A stretch of DNA of 9,800 bases from NCBI GenBank assembly GCA_003601795.1, contig PIXU01000083.1, positions 1-9,800 on the forward strand. The letters are read 5' to 3'. Below, piece by piece: positions 1 to 5,508 of the stretch. Made by a program: the position numbers and the translations under genes. Origin of the DNA: Candidatus Methanophagales archaeon (GTDB lineage: Archaea; Halobacteriota; Syntropharchaeia; Alkanophagales; Methanospirareceae). Below the pieces are notes generated by a model. It saw nothing but the letters and a program-made list of their open reading frames with translations, searched no databases and had not been told where the DNA came from. Within the stretch, counting starts at the first letter, position 1. Every line of letters starts with the position of its first letter.

Positions 1-66
1 CAAGTTAAGATTTTTGAAAATTTGAAAGTAATCAGTGAAGTGAAAAGTGCTAAAATCAAAAAATAA
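1..66 (+). CDS. C-terminal end of an unidentified protein (partial)
   Basis: Frame 1 is open from the window edge to a TAA at 64-66 and encodes 21 residues, beginning QVKIFENLKV and ending in the lysine-rich AKIKK. A hairpin with an oligo-T tail starts four bases after the stop, which is what the end of a real transcription unit would look like. The fragment is too short to name. A chance open frame of this length is possible, so the call rests mainly on the terminator placed directly behind it. Confidence 0.45.
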   Translation, partial: QVKIFENLKVISEVKSAKIKK

Positions 67-69
67 ACA

Positions 70-106
70 GAGAAGGAAAAAAAATCCTTCTCCCAATTTT
101 TGCTTT
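70..106 (+). terminator. Hairpin plus oligo-T terminator
   Basis: A perfect 8-bp inverted repeat, GAGAAGGA (70-77) and TCCTTCTC (85-92), encloses a loop of seven A residues. Two T tracts follow at about 97-101 and 103-109. Archaeal termination depends mainly on oligo-T, with hairpins accessory, so this is a reasonable terminator for the gene ending at 66. Confidence 0.55.
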
Positions 107-110
107 TTTA

Positions 111-204
111 TCATCTGTGTTAATCTGCGTTAATCTGTGTCCCTAATTTATTTTCTGTTTTCTTGTGTCTCTGCGTTCTCCGTGTGCTCTGCGGTGAATT
201 TTAT
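111..204. repeat. Intergenic repeat block: 10-bp and 9-bp units
   Basis: Three 10-bp units lie in tandem at 111-120, 121-130 and 131-140 (TCATCTGTGT, TAATCTGCGT, TAATCTGTGT). After an AT-rich linker come three 9-bp units at 169-177, 178-186 and 187-195 (CTCTGCGTT, CTCCGTGTG, CTCTGCGGT), then GAATTTTA. The 9-bp part recurs almost exactly at 1128-1160. The segment 131-163 recurs with two differences at 5491-5523. It is non-coding and sits just downstream of a terminator. Confidence 0.8.
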
Positions 205-239
205 GGTTTCACTATAGAATTCGACAGTACCGTTAATAC

Positions 240-251
240 TTTAAATATATA
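240..251 (+). promoter_or_regulatory. TATA-box promoter for the zinc-protein operon
   Basis: TTTAAATATATA lies 41-52 bases upstream of the ATG at 292. Archaeal transcription starts about 25 bases downstream of the TATA box, which would put the start near 270-275 and leave a leader of about 20 bases. No strong Shine-Dalgarno sequence is visible before 292. Confidence 0.55.
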
Positions 252-291
252 CAATTAAATACTAATAAAACTAATTTTCTAAATAGAAGAA

Positions 292-543
292 ATGGCAGAG
301 AAAGAGAAGGGTGAGGAGAAGGAAAAGAGTTGGATGGAGAAGGCGGCAGAAAAGGCCGATAAAGAAGAAGGCGGCAGAAAAGCACGGACAACCGCGCATG
401 CAACATGTTCAGTATGTGGGAAAGAAGTGGACGAAGGGGACTACATCGAAGTGCGCGGTAGAATCCTCTGTGCCGAATGCTACGAAGCGGAGCTGGAAAC
501 CGAGGTAGACATGGGCGCCGCAGAAGGTACGGGAGCGGGATAA
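292..543 (+). CDS. Small zinc-binding protein with CxxC pairs
   Basis: An 83-residue soluble protein. Residues 1-35 are highly charged, rich in Lys and Glu, and probably helical or disordered. Residues 39-63 form a compact zinc site: C39-x2-C42 and C60-x2-C63 separated by 17 residues, with a VCGKEV turn and a GRILCAEC strand-turn, resembling a treble-clef or half-LIM finger. The tail (67-83) is acidic, then Gly/Ala-rich. A TATA box lies 41-52 bases upstream. The 102-residue gene starts five bases after its stop, so the two are probably one transcript. The four cysteines support metal binding, but neither a DNA nor a protein partner can be read from the sequence. I do not recognise the family beyond the zinc motif. 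Confidence 0.75.
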   Translation: MAEKEKGEEKEKSWMEKAAEKADKEEGGRKARTTAHATCSVCGKEVDEGDYIEVRGRILCAECYEAELETEVDMGAAEGTGAG

Positions 544-548
544 GGGAG

Positions 549-857
549 ATGGGAGAAGAGAAAAGGAAATATGCACTCCCCATTCCCCGGGCGATAGCAA
601 CCGGTATAGTATTTGAAGCAGCAGAGAAGTTCGGGTTGGAAGTGGACCAGGAGAAGCCACCTGAGGATGCCTTTGATCCAAGAACCGATTTACCCATCAA
701 GGATTACGTGCCCCGGATAATACTGTGGGGTGAATCGGCGGAACAGTTGATGGAGGTAAAAGAGTACATATACAAGAAGCACGAGAGATGGATAACCAAT
801 ATAGAAGAGTTGCGTAAGAACAGGATGGAGCAAATCCGGCGTAAATTCCGTAAATAA
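549..857 (+). CDS. Unrecognised 102-residue protein
   Basis: The ATG at 549 follows the preceding stop by five bases, with a GGGAG at 531-535 as a possible ribosome site and a second GGGAG touching the ATG. The same frame is open back to an ATG at 477, but those extra 24 residues are Arg/Gly-rich and overlap the zinc-protein gene, as expected for read-through in a wrong frame. The protein has a mixed N-terminal half (PIPRAIATGIVFEAAEKFGL), an acidic-proline stretch (32-49), then YVPRIILWGE and a long, strongly basic C-terminal helix (about 65-102) ending in RRKFRK. There are no cysteines, signal peptide or membrane segment. The basic helix suggests nucleic-acid or ribosome contact, but that is only a guess. 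I do not recognise the family. Confidence 0.65.
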   Translation: MGEEKRKYALPIPRAIATGIVFEAAEKFGLEVDQEKPPEDAFDPRTDLPIKDYVPRIILWGESAEQLMEVKEYIYKKHERWITNIEELRKNRMEQIRRKFRK

Positions 858-893
858 ACCTTTCTTTGAAATTACGTAACAAAGGGCTGGTTT
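856..893 (+). terminator. Imperfect hairpin after the 102-residue gene
   Basis: AAACC (856-860) pairs with GGTTT (889-893) and CTTTG (864-868) with CAAAG (880-884), separated by an internal loop. The hairpin starts at the stop codon of the upstream gene. It lacks a clear T tract, so termination or mRNA-end protection are equally possible. Confidence 0.3.
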
Positions 894-915
894 ATTGACG
901 AGTCGGAAGTGTTGC

Positions 916-992
916 GAGCTGCCTTACTGGAGTTTAACGTACCGTTCTGAGACAAGGAGGGGCGAGCAATTGCCCCATCCTTAGTCTGCGAT
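916..992 (+). other. Stable bulged hairpin, possible group II intron remnant
   Basis: A long stem spans 951-986: GAC/GTC, AAGGA/TCCTT and GGGGC/GCCCC (959-963 with 972-976) close an 8-base loop. Single unpaired A residues sit at 977 and 983 on the 3' side. Just upstream, 916-947 runs from GAGC to ACCGTTC and is followed by TGAG, which recalls the ends of group II intron domain V; the stem would then be domain VI with A983 as branch point and an AT end at 991-992. The middle of the supposed domain V does not pair properly, so if this is an intron it is decayed. A plain bidirectional terminator between convergent genes is the simpler alternative. Confidence 0.35.
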
Positions 993-995
993 TTA

Positions 996-1156
996 TCACC
1001 GCAGAGAGCGCAGAGGCCATAGAGTTTTAAGACTGTTTCAATCATTGCTCAGATTTTCTGACACAGATTTACACTGATTTACGCGGACTTATTTAAGTTT
1101 AACATTGTTGATTTTTAATTGTTTTGTCTCTGCGTTCTCTGTGTGCTCTGCGGTGA
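996..1156. repeat. Inverted-repeat-bounded intergenic element
   Basis: A perfect 11-bp inverted repeat bounds the element: TCACCGCAGAG (996-1006) and CTCTGCGGTGA (1146-1156). Inside are 9-bp units on both arms (1001-1014 and 1128-1154) and three 10-bp units at 1061-1090 (ACACAGATTT, ACACTGATTT, ACGCGGACTT). No coding frame is visible within it. With the hairpins before it, it fills the 326-bp gap between two convergently transcribed genes. Confidence 0.65.
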
Positions 1157-1183
1157 ATTTTAAGGATTTATATAATCTTGTGG

Positions 1184-1783
1184 TTAGCCAATCTCCCTGA
1201 GGCACTTTTTCACTTTGCTCACGATTTCGTTCAGTTTCGCCTGCGGCACATCCGCGTTTCTTACTATTCCTGTAACAATTTCCATTACTTTACCCGGTGT
1301 CTCTCCTTCCTTATTCCGCGTGCTTATGCCTATCTCCTCGAAATCCTCGAATTCTACCGGGCACTGGCAGAGAACAATAGCAGGTATCGCTACCTTTCTC
1401 AGCTCAAACCGCACCTTGTAAATGAAATGCGCCTTTACGTTACCATGATTCAATAGGGCAAGCTTATGCATTCCTATTATCTCCATCTCGTTTGGCTGCA
1501 ATCCGAATGCCACGCCATGCCCCCCGCTCGATGGCGAATCCGCCGGTGTTCCGTCCCCCGCATTCAATACGATTTCTCCTACGTCTATTCCTCTGCCCCT
1601 TAATTCGGTGGTTATCTGGCACACCGGCTTTGGCACGTGCCGGTATCCCGGTGACATCGCAAGCGTAATTACGTCATTATGCCGTGCTTTCGCGAATGTC
1701 CCGCGCTGCGCGATACCACCGCCTAAACCTAATGCCTGCCCTTTCCTACACGCCACCAACTGTGTCTTTCTTCCTACTACCAT
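1184..1783 (-). CDS. mcrC: McrC, MCR operon protein C / activation factor
   Basis: A 199-residue soluble protein matching McrC in length and signature blocks: a glycine-rich GLGGGIAQRGTF segment (19-30), AMSPGYRHVPKPVCQIT (42-58), NAGDGTP then SSGGHGVAFGL (74-95), HKLALLNHGNVKAH (106-119) and VLCQCPVEFEDF (137-148). Cysteines are at 12, 55, 139, 141 and 194. McrC is usually encoded within mcrBDCGA and has been found in the protein complex that, with component A2 and ATP, reduces MCR nickel to Ni(I). Here it stands apart from the structural genes and 126 bp downstream of an atwA copy, on the same strand, which supports the activation role. The ATG at 1783 has no clear Shine-Dalgarno and the spacer is filled by a repeat, so whether it is cotranscribed with atwA is uncertain. 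Confidence 0.9.
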   Translation of the reverse strand: MVVGRKTQLVACRKGQALGLGGGIAQRGTFAKARHNDVITLAMSPGYRHVPKPVCQITTELRGRGIDVGEIVLNAGDGTPADSPSSGGHGVAFGLQPNEMEIIGMHKLALLNHGNVKAHFIYKVRFELRKVAIPAIVLCQCPVEFEDFEEIGISTRNKEGETPGKVMEIVTGIVRNADVPQAKLNEIVSKVKKCLREIG

Positions 1784-1800
1784 CTTATCTTAATAATAAA

Positions 1801-1896
1801 ACCGCAGATTACACGGATTTCCACAAGATTTTTTGTTTTACAATATTTCCCTCCTCTCCATCTGTGCTAATCTTGTGAAATCTCGTGGTTTTTTGG
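1801..1896. repeat. Inverted pair of 10-bp-unit repeats
   Basis: Three 10-bp units at 1801-1830 (ACCGCAGATT, ACACGGATTT, CCACAAGATT) face three in the opposite orientation at 1861-1890. CACAAGATT (1822-1830) pairs exactly with AATCTTGTG (1869-1877), and ATTT (1817-1820) with AAAT (1878-1881) across one bulged C. The block fills most of the gap between atwA copy 1 and mcrC. The stretch 1872-1892 recurs exactly, inverted, at 8641-8661. Confidence 0.7.
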
Positions 1897-1909
1897 TTTG
1901 TATTATCCT

Positions 1910-3514
1910 TTATGCTGCTCTCAATTCCTCTACTTTCGTTATTTTTCCGTCCTTCATGTGCGCCACCCTATCGCAAACCATATTGACAAAATCAATGTCA
2001 TGAGAAACGACTAAGAACGTTATCCCTAAGTTCTCGCGTGCCGCCCTTATGGATTCAGCCACGTATTTCTTCGTTATCGGGTCCATCGTTCCCGTGGGCT
2101 CGTCAAGTATCGCTATCGCAGGTTCCTTCATCAATACCTGAGCCAAAACTATCCGCTGCTGTTCCCCCGCACTCAGTTGTGTGTGGTCTTTTGGAAGTAT
2201 TTCCTCCGCTTCTTCTTCACTAAATCCTATGCTCTCCAGAATAAAGAGTACCTTCATCCTCGCAAGCTCCTCCGGGATCTTCAAGCCTATGCAGCTCGTT
2301 AGATTCTCTAATACCGTCCTCTCTGAGTATAACGAATATTCCTGATGCAGCATAGTTACGTGTGTCGCCGCTTGCTCGCCTACGCCCGGCGTAGTTGCGC
2401 CCCACGCAATCCACACGCCTGTTTCTGCTACTCTTCCCACTTCTATCCATTTCTCCCCTGCCCTTATCTTGACCGACCCACCTGTCAGCGCGTCTATTTG
2501 CGTTATAATTCGCGCTAAACTCGTTTTCCCTGACCCACTCTTACCTAATAATCCGAATATCTCGTTCTCATTGATTGTTAGCGAAACGTCATCCACTGCC
2601 TTTACCATCCCTCGCCACACGGAGTAATAATACTTCTTACAATGGTCTATTTTTATCTTTGGCTCTCCCAGCTTCACGTATTCCACACGCTCTATCTTAC
2701 CCACCTGCTTCTTAAACTCGTCTACCACGGTTTTCGAATCGCCGTACTTGACAGTCTCGCCGTGGTCAAGCCATAACGTCTTTTCCGTCAGTTCTTCAAT
2801 GACATAAGGCCAGTGAGAGGTAACAACCATTGTCATTCCCGCCTTTGTGCTTTCTTTCAGCGCTTTGTGAACGAGCTTTGCCGTCTCAAAGTCCAACGTT
2901 CCCGTGGGCTCGTCAGCTAAAAGCAACATTGGATCCAGTGCTAATTGCCGCGCAAGCACGACCCTCTGTTTCTCCCCTCCACTTAGGTCGCTCGCCGGGA
3001 AAGTAATACGGTGAATCATCTTCACGGCTTTCAGCAGCTCATAAGCTCTTCTAAACCTTTTCGCACTCGGATACTTCCTGCTCTCTAATGCCTGTAACAC
3101 GTTATACATAACCGTGTCGTCTCCGTACAACCCGAAGGTACGCTGCAGCATAATGGCAACTGCTCTTTTTACTTTCTTCCTCGCTTCTTCGTCCTTCCAG
3201 TAATTCACTTCCTCCAATCCCAGTTTAACGCCACACTTACTGCACGGCTCTCCTACTTTACTTGGCGACCCTACCCAACCGCATGAAGGGCACATTGCCA
3301 CCCTGAATATTATCTCCCCGGAAGTAGGTGCGTATTCCTCGGTGCCCCGCAGCATGTGAAGCAAAACGGATTTCCCCGAACCACTCCGTCCAAGCAGCCC
3401 CAACGGCTCTCCTTCTCTTATATCCACGCTCACGTTCTTCAATACTTCTTTGCCATCAAACTCTTTACATATATCCCGAATTTTTACAAACGGCTTCGGT
3501 TCCTCTTCACTCAT
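1910..3514 (-). CDS. atwA: MCR activation component A2 (AtwA), copy 1
   Basis: A 534-residue twin-ABC ATPase without membrane segments, as in component A2, the ATP-binding protein needed for reductive activation of MCR. Domain 1: Walker A GRSGSGKS (42-49), an inserted zinc motif C75-x2-C78 and C91-x2-C94, Q-loop Gln124, signature LSGGEKQ (177-183), Walker B LLLADEPTG (197-205), switch His234. Domain 2: Walker A GKSGSGKT (324-331), a long insertion before Gln391, signature LSAGEQQ (447-453), Walker B IAILDEPTG (467-475), switch His505. Both nucleotide sites look intact. The zinc motif and the insertion separate it from ordinary ABC importers. The ATG at 3514 follows GAGAGAGGGAA with good spacing. 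It lies 68 bp after a paralogue and 126 bp before mcrC, all on the same strand. Confidence 0.92.
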   Translation of the reverse strand: MSEEEPKPFVKIRDICKEFDGKEVLKNVSVDIREGEPLGLLGRSGSGKSVLLHMLRGTEEYAPTSGEIIFRVAMCPSCGWVGSPSKVGEPCSKCGVKLGLEEVNYWKDEEARKKVKRAVAIMLQRTFGLYGDDTVMYNVLQALESRKYPSAKRFRRAYELLKAVKMIHRITFPASDLSGGEKQRVVLARQLALDPMLLLADEPTGTLDFETAKLVHKALKESTKAGMTMVVTSHWPYVIEELTEKTLWLDHGETVKYGDSKTVVDEFKKQVGKIERVEYVKLGEPKIKIDHCKKYYYSVWRGMVKAVDDVSLTINENEIFGLLGKSGSGKTSLARIITQIDALTGGSVKIRAGEKWIEVGRVAETGVWIAWGATTPGVGEQAATHVTMLHQEYSLYSERTVLENLTSCIGLKIPEELARMKVLFILESIGFSEEEAEEILPKDHTQLSAGEQQRIVLAQVLMKEPAIAILDEPTGTMDPITKKYVAESIRAARENLGITFLVVSHDIDFVNMVCDRVAHMKDGKITKVEELRAA

Positions 3515-3540
3515 TTTTCCCTCTCTCTTCCTATCCTATA

Positions 3541-3560
3541 TTCATCATTTAAAATAAAAG
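3541..3560 (-). promoter_or_regulatory. Putative promoter of atwA copy 1 with shared 14-bp motif
   Basis: Read on the minus strand this is CTTTTATTTTAAATGATGAA, an AT-rich TATA-like stretch 27-46 bases upstream of the ATG at 3514. Its TTTTAAATGATGAA part (3554-3541) is identical to 5281-5268 upstream of the second atwA copy. The TATA match is only fair, and transcription could also continue from the upstream paralogue. Confidence 0.4.
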
Positions 3561-3582
3561 ATTAGCATGTGTTTAAATAAAG

Positions 3583-5184
3583 TTAAACGCCCCTCAAATC
3601 CACTATCTCCGTTACTTTTCCATTCTCCATCTTCGCTATTCTATCACATACCTTCTCCGCGAAATCAAGGTCATGCGTGACAATCACGAACGTAATGCCC
3701 AGATTCTGCCTCGCTTTTATTATCGTCTCTGCCACATATTTCTTCGTTACCGGGTCCATCGTTCCCGTTGGTTCGTCAAGCACGGCAATATTGGGCTCTT
3801 TCATCAATAGTTGCGCGATGAGTATTCGCTGTTTCTCGCCCACGCTCAGTTCCTGATGTGTTTTTGGCAGTATCTCTTCTATTTCATCATCCGAGAATCC
3901 CACGCCGTTGAGCACGAACTTCACCTTCATCTTCGCGAGGTCCTCTGGCATGTCCAGACCTATGCCATGTGTAAGGTTCTCCCACGTCGTGAGTTTCGGA
4001 ATCAGTGAATATTCCTGATGCAGCACACCGACAAAATGCGCTTTCCAATCAGTCATGCCACCCGTAATTACGCCATCCTTCACGAAAGTCCCCTCATCTG
4101 CCTTTGACGCCTCGTACCATCTCTCCCCCGCGCGTACCCATGCAGAACCACCTGACCCCGCGTCTAAATGGCTCACAATTCGCATCAAACTCGTCTTCCC
4201 CGCACCGCTATGCCCCACAACGCCGAATATCTCGTTCTCATTTATTGTAAATGAAATGTCATCCACGGCCTTTACCACGCCTCTTGATGCCGAGAGATAA
4301 TACTTCTTCAGCCCTTCTATTCTTATTATCGGGTCACCGAACTTTTTATAATCCTCTCGCTCTATTTCGCCTACTTCTCGCTCAAAATCTGCCACTACCT
4401 TTGCCGTATCGCCATATTCGACTATCTCGCCCTTATCAAGCCATACCGTTTTCTCGGTCAGGTCGCGAATCACATACGGCCAGTGCGAAGTAACGAGGAA
4501 AGTCGTCCCGCCTCTTGTGGTGTCTATCAGTGCGCGGTGCACCACCTTCGCTGTTTCGTGGTCCAGCGTCCCCGTGGGTTCATCGGCTAAAAGCAGAACG
4601 GGCAGCAGCGCTAACTGCCTTGCAAGCACCATTCGCTGTTTCTCGCCTCCACTAAGGTCCCTCGTATCGGGCATGTTTACACGATGCAACATCTTTACTG
4701 ATTCCAGAATTTCATATACCTTCTTCATCCGCTTGCTCTTTGGATATTTTGACCGTTCCAACGCCTCTAATATATTCCAGATGACCGACTCGTCACTGTA
4801 TAAAGCGAAACTGCGCTGCAGCATAATCGCAATCGCACTTTTTAATACCCGCCTCATCGGCTTATCCTGCCAGAAATTTACCTCCCTGAACTCAAATTCC
4901 GTCCCGCACTTACTACACCGCTCGCCCACCTTACTTGGCCCCTCTAACCACGTACAGTTGGGGCAATATGCGATTCTGAAAATTATCTCGCCTGTATCGG
5001 GTGCGTATTCATCCGTGCCACGGAGCATACGAAGCAGAACCGATTTCCCTGAACCACTCTTCCCAAGCAGCCCTAACGGCTCCAACTCCTTTATGTCCAG
5101 GTTCACGTCCTTCAGCACCGTTTTGTCCTCGAACTTCTTGCTTATCCCGCGAATTTTTATGAACGTCTCAGCTTCTTCTCCCAT
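3583..5184 (-). CDS. atwA: MCR activation component A2 (AtwA), copy 2
   Basis: A 533-residue paralogue of copy 1, colinear over its whole length. Domain 1: Walker A GKSGSGKS (41-48), zinc cysteines 74, 77, 90 and 93, Q-loop Gln123, signature LSGGEKQ (177-183), Walker B LLLADEPTG (197-205), switch His234. Domain 2: Walker A GHSGAGKT (324-331), Q-loop Gln390, signature LSVGEKQ (446-452), Walker B IAVLDEPTG (466-474), switch His504. The two copies differ most in the insertion between Walker A and the Q-loop of domain 2 (about 355-385), which may specify different partners or MCR isoforms. The ATG at 5184 follows a strong AAAAGGAGG (5199-5191) and a good TATA box. It is the first atwA gene transcribed. 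Confidence 0.92.
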   Translation of the reverse strand: MGEEAETFIKIRGISKKFEDKTVLKDVNLDIKELEPLGLLGKSGSGKSVLLRMLRGTDEYAPDTGEIIFRIAYCPNCTWLEGPSKVGERCSKCGTEFEFREVNFWQDKPMRRVLKSAIAIMLQRSFALYSDESVIWNILEALERSKYPKSKRMKKVYEILESVKMLHRVNMPDTRDLSGGEKQRMVLARQLALLPVLLLADEPTGTLDHETAKVVHRALIDTTRGGTTFLVTSHWPYVIRDLTEKTVWLDKGEIVEYGDTAKVVADFEREVGEIEREDYKKFGDPIIRIEGLKKYYLSASRGVVKAVDDISFTINENEIFGVVGHSGAGKTSLMRIVSHLDAGSGGSAWVRAGERWYEASKADEGTFVKDGVITGGMTDWKAHFVGVLHQEYSLIPKLTTWENLTHGIGLDMPEDLAKMKVKFVLNGVGFSDDEIEEILPKTHQELSVGEKQRILIAQLLMKEPNIAVLDEPTGTMDPVTKKYVAETIIKARQNLGITFVIVTHDLDFAEKVCDRIAKMENGKVTEIVDLRGV

Positions 5185-5224
5185 CGCTCTCCTCCTTTTG
5201 TTACTTTTATATATATGATTCTTT

Positions 5225-5236
5225 CATATATAAAAC
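5225..5236 (-). promoter_or_regulatory. TATA-box promoter of atwA copy 2
   Basis: On the minus strand 5236-5225 reads GTTTTATATATG, a good archaeal TATA box. Initiation about 25 bases downstream would fall near 5205, giving a leader of roughly 20 bases that carries AAAAGGAGG at 5199-5191. A second AT-rich stretch, ATATATATAAAAG (about 5216-5204), is too close to the start codon to be the main box. Confidence 0.6.
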
Positions 5237-5250
5237 TGAATTTTTTCCAG

Positions 5251-5281
5251 TCATCATTAAACGCTTTTTCATCATTTAAAA
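5251..5281 (-). promoter_or_regulatory. Paired motif upstream of atwA copy 2
   Basis: On the plus strand TTCATCATTTAAAA (5268-5281) is identical to 3541-3554 in front of atwA copy 1, and a near copy, TCATCATTAA, lies at 5251-5260. The two repeats are 18 bp apart and lie 15-45 bp upstream of the TATA box, where archaeal activators commonly bind. It could also be an alternative AT-rich promoter element kept since the gene duplication. Confidence 0.35.
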
Positions 5282-5331
5282 ATTTTTCTATATTTCTATT
5301 GTATATAAGGCATAATGCTTCCTTATATTTA

Positions 5332-5503
5332 AGACACAAATTTACACGGATTTACGCAACACTTTTTCTTTTTCAAAAAACACTTTCTTTCTAAAGAAAG
5401 AACCTGTGCTAAGAAAGTATAGTTCTTTTGGTAAAGCTTTTCTATAAGCCCTTACAGGGCTTGCGGGGACGTGGGCAGAGCCCACGAGCGTTAATCTGTG
5501 TCT
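5332..5503. repeat. Inverted-repeat-bounded element with internal hairpins
   Basis: The ends are imperfect inverted repeats: AGACACAAATTTAC (5332-5345) and the complement of AGACACAGATTAAC (5503-5490), 12 of 14 identical. The left end continues as 10-bp units (ACACGGATTT at 5344-5353). Inside are hairpins at 5383-5400 (CTTTCTT/AAGAAAG), 5446-5462 (AAGCCC, TTACA, GGGCTT) and 5470-5486 (CGTGGGC, AGA, GCCCACG). GTAAAGCTTTTCT at 5431-5443 recurs inverted at 8678-8690. There is no coding frame. It occupies the gap between the methyltransferase stop and the atwA copy 2 promoter, and its right flank runs into the methyltransferase gene end. Confidence 0.65.
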
Positions 5504-5508
5504 ATAAT

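Noticed and set aside
111..196. Short tandem repeats considered as a CRISPR array
   Set aside because: Units are 9-10 bp and contiguous, without spacers of constant length, and no cas gene is present.
477..548. N-terminal extension of the 102-residue protein from an ATG at 477
   Set aside because: The added residues are Arg/Gly-rich and overlap the zinc-protein gene in another frame, and 549 sits correctly after the previous stop.
858..1183. Possible small coding frame or tRNA in the 326-bp spacer
   Set aside because: Frames there are short, interrupted and overlap hairpins and repeats, and no cloverleaf or acceptor end was found.
1910..5184. The two ABC genes considered as ordinary transporter ATPases
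   Set aside because: No permease or binding-protein genes are nearby. Each protein has two ABC domains, a four-cysteine zinc insertion and no membrane segment, which fits component A2, and mcrC is adjacent.
4517..5218. A 233-codon open frame on the plus strand opposite atwA copy 2
   Set aside because: It is antisense to a clearly conserved twin-ABC gene, has a Ser/Phe-rich low-complexity translation, and has no ribosome site or recognisable motif.
5157..5339. A 60-codon minus-strand frame overlapping the start of atwA copy 2
   Set aside because: It runs through the TATA box and ribosome site of atwA and into another frame of the gene. The composition reflects AT-rich non-coding DNA.
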